Source of the DNA: Spirochaetota bacterium
Lineage (GTDB): Bacteria; Spirochaetota; Spirochaetia; Treponematales; Treponemataceae
Direction of reading: 5' to 3'
Length of the DNA: 5,483 bases
Assembly: GCA_029571425.1 (NCBI GenBank)
Contig: JAKPSR010000391.1
Location: 1-5,483 of the forward strand
Shown: positions 4,342-5,483 of the stretch, piece after piece
How the letters are laid out: every line of letters starts with the position of its first letter
How positions within the stretch are numbered: position 1 is the first letter of the stretch
Position numbers and translations under genes: made by a program
The notes under the pieces: model-generated
The model's input: the letters and a program-made list of their open reading frames with translations, nothing else
Database searches by the model: none
What the model was told of the DNA's origin: nothing

Positions 4342-5483
4342 ATGAATTTTACCGACTTTTCCTTAGACAGCGGGCTACAAGAAGGGCTCGCCGAGGCAGG
4401 ATACATTACCTGCATGCCTGTCCAGGAACAGGTACTCAAGAACGGCCTCGAAGGGGCCGACCTCTACGTCCAGTCGCAAACCGGAACCGGCAAGACCGCC
4501 GCCTACCTCGTGACTATCCTCCAGCGCCTCGTCAGCGACCCCGCCCTCCGCGGGAAGAAGGCGCTTATCATGGTCCCAACCCGCGAGCTCGCGGTCCAGG
4601 TCGAGGAGGAGGCCCACATCCTCGGCTCCTCGATGACCCTGAAGTCCGCCAGTTTCTACGGCGGCGTCGGGTACGGCAACCAGCAGGACCTCCTTAAGCG
4701 CGGCGTCGACGTCATCATCGGGACCCCGGGGCGCGTCATCGACCTTCAGCAGCAGGGGACGATGGACCTCTCCCAGGTCGCCTTCCTCGTCATCGACGAG
4801 GCGGACCGGATGTTCGACATGGGCTTCTACCCGGACCTCCGCACGCTGATCAAGGTCCTGCCGAAGGCCGAGGAGCGCCAGACGATGCTCTTCAGCGCGA
4901 CGCTGAACAACTGGGTGAAGAACCTCGCCTGGGAGTACACGATCGACGCGAAGGAGATCACGATCGAGGCGGAGAACGTCACCGTCGACGAGATCGACCA
5001 GATGCTCTACCACGTGTCGAGCGACGAGAAGATGAAGCTGCTGCTCGGGATCATCTCGCGCGAGCAACCGGAGAGCCTGATCATCTTCTGCAACACCAAA
5101 AGGATGAGCGAGGTCGTCGCGAAGCGGCTGCGCATCAACGGTTACGAATCGGACTTCATCATCGGCGACCTGCCGCAGTCGAAGCGGCTCCAGGTGATCG
5201 ATTCCTTCAAGTCGGGCTCGCTCCGCTGCCTCGTCGCGACCGACGTCGCCGCGCGCGGCATCGACGTCGATTCCCTCGCGATGGTCATCAACTACGACCT
5301 CCCGAACGAAGCCGAGAACTACGTGCACCGCATCGGGCGCACCGCGCGCGCGGGCAAGACCGGCAAGGCCGTCTCCTTCTGCTCCGAGCAGGACGTCTAC
5401 AACCTCCCCGCGATCGAGAAGTACTGCGAGGGCAAGATACCCTCCGCCTTCGCGACCGAGGACTTGATGGTCGAGGACAAGAG
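4342..5483 (+). CDS. DEAD-box ATP-dependent RNA helicase, 3' end beyond window
   Basis: The frame is open from ATG 4342 to the window end (380 codons, no stop), so it is cut by the window edge, not broken. It contains the whole two-RecA-domain core in order: Q motif (Phe3 to Gln28, with GYITCMPVQ), motif I QTGTGKT (46-52), Ia PTRELA (79-84), GG (107-108), Ib TPGR (128-131), II DEAD (152-155), III SAT (185-187), IV LIIFCNT (246-252), ATDVAARGID containing motif V (299-308), VI HRIGRTAR (329-336). All catalytic residues are intact. The protein couples ATP hydrolysis to local RNA unwinding, typically in ribosome assembly or RNA decay. It belongs to the RhlE/RhlB/CsdA group, but the distinguishing C-terminal tail is missing, so I give no symbol. 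The usual HGDLPQ before motif V has Ile at the His position. The upstream frame is open back to the rlpA stop, but the N-terminus MNFTDFSLDSGL is typical, so ATG 4342 is preferred. Confidence 0.95.
   Translation, partial: MNFTDFSLDSGLQEGLAEAGYITCMPVQEQVLKNGLEGADLYVQSQTGTGKTAAYLVTILQRLVSDPALRGKKALIMVPTRELAVQVEEEAHILGSSMTLKSASFYGGVGYGNQQDLLKRGVDVIIGTPGRVIDLQQQGTMDLSQVAFLVIDEADRMFDMGFYPDLRTLIKVLPKAEERQTMLFSATLNNWVKNLAWEYTIDAKEITIEAENVTVDEIDQMLYHVSSDEKMKLLLGIISREQPESLIIFCNTKRMSEVVAKRLRINGYESDFIIGDLPQSKRLQVIDSFKSGSLRCLVATDVAARGIDVDSLAMVINYDLPNEAENYVHRIGRTARAGKTGKAVSFCSEQDVYNLPAIEKYCEGKIPSAFATEDLMVEDK

Noticed and set aside
4375..5328. 317-codon open frame on the minus strand
   Set aside because: It lies opposite the helicase, whose motifs are all intact on the plus strand. 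The minus product is a repetitive Arg/Asp/Val/Leu-rich sequence typical of a GC-rich antisense shadow.

Overview
The window reads as about 5.5 kb of ordinary chromosome from a GC-rich Gram-negative bacterium, most likely a spirochaete. This placement is an inference. It rests on a tmRNA tag ending in DSFALAA (similar to Treponema tags as I remember them), a lipoprotein with the loosely spaced lipobox seen in spirochaetes, and a LamG/fibronectin-III surface protein. No 16S rRNA or other decisive marker is present.

Layout from left to right: (1) The 3' part of a secreted or surface protein gene (1-858, +), with a fibronectin-III-like module and a C-terminal LamG jelly-roll; it is clearly more AT-rich than the rest. 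(2) A bidirectional terminator (880-914) shared with a convergent small secreted hypothetical (940-1326, -). (3) A divergent promoter region, then a secreted beta-barrel-like protein (1504-2130, +). (4) A convergent lipoprotein alpha/beta hydrolase (2161-2937, -), only 30 bp from the barrel gene. (5) The tmRNA gene ssrA (2999-3347, -), with a well-resolved acceptor stem, T arm, pseudoknot PK1, tag reading frame, promoter and terminator. (6) A divergent rlpA gene (3466-4245, +), DPBB plus SPOR, for the septal cell wall. (7) The first 380 codons of a DEAD-box RNA helicase (4342 to window end, +).

The genes do not form an operon; almost every one has its own promoter. Themes are the cell envelope (LamG protein, beta-barrel, lipoprotein hydrolase, RlpA) and RNA or translation housekeeping (tmRNA, DEAD-box helicase). 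I found no mobile element, CRISPR array or defence system, and no evidence for a new multi-gene system. The most interesting signals are small: a perfect 13-bp inverted repeat inside the LamG gene, two genes whose -10 boxes lie exactly 7 nt before the ATG (probable leaderless mRNAs), and hairpins at the 5' end or ribosome-binding site of other genes.
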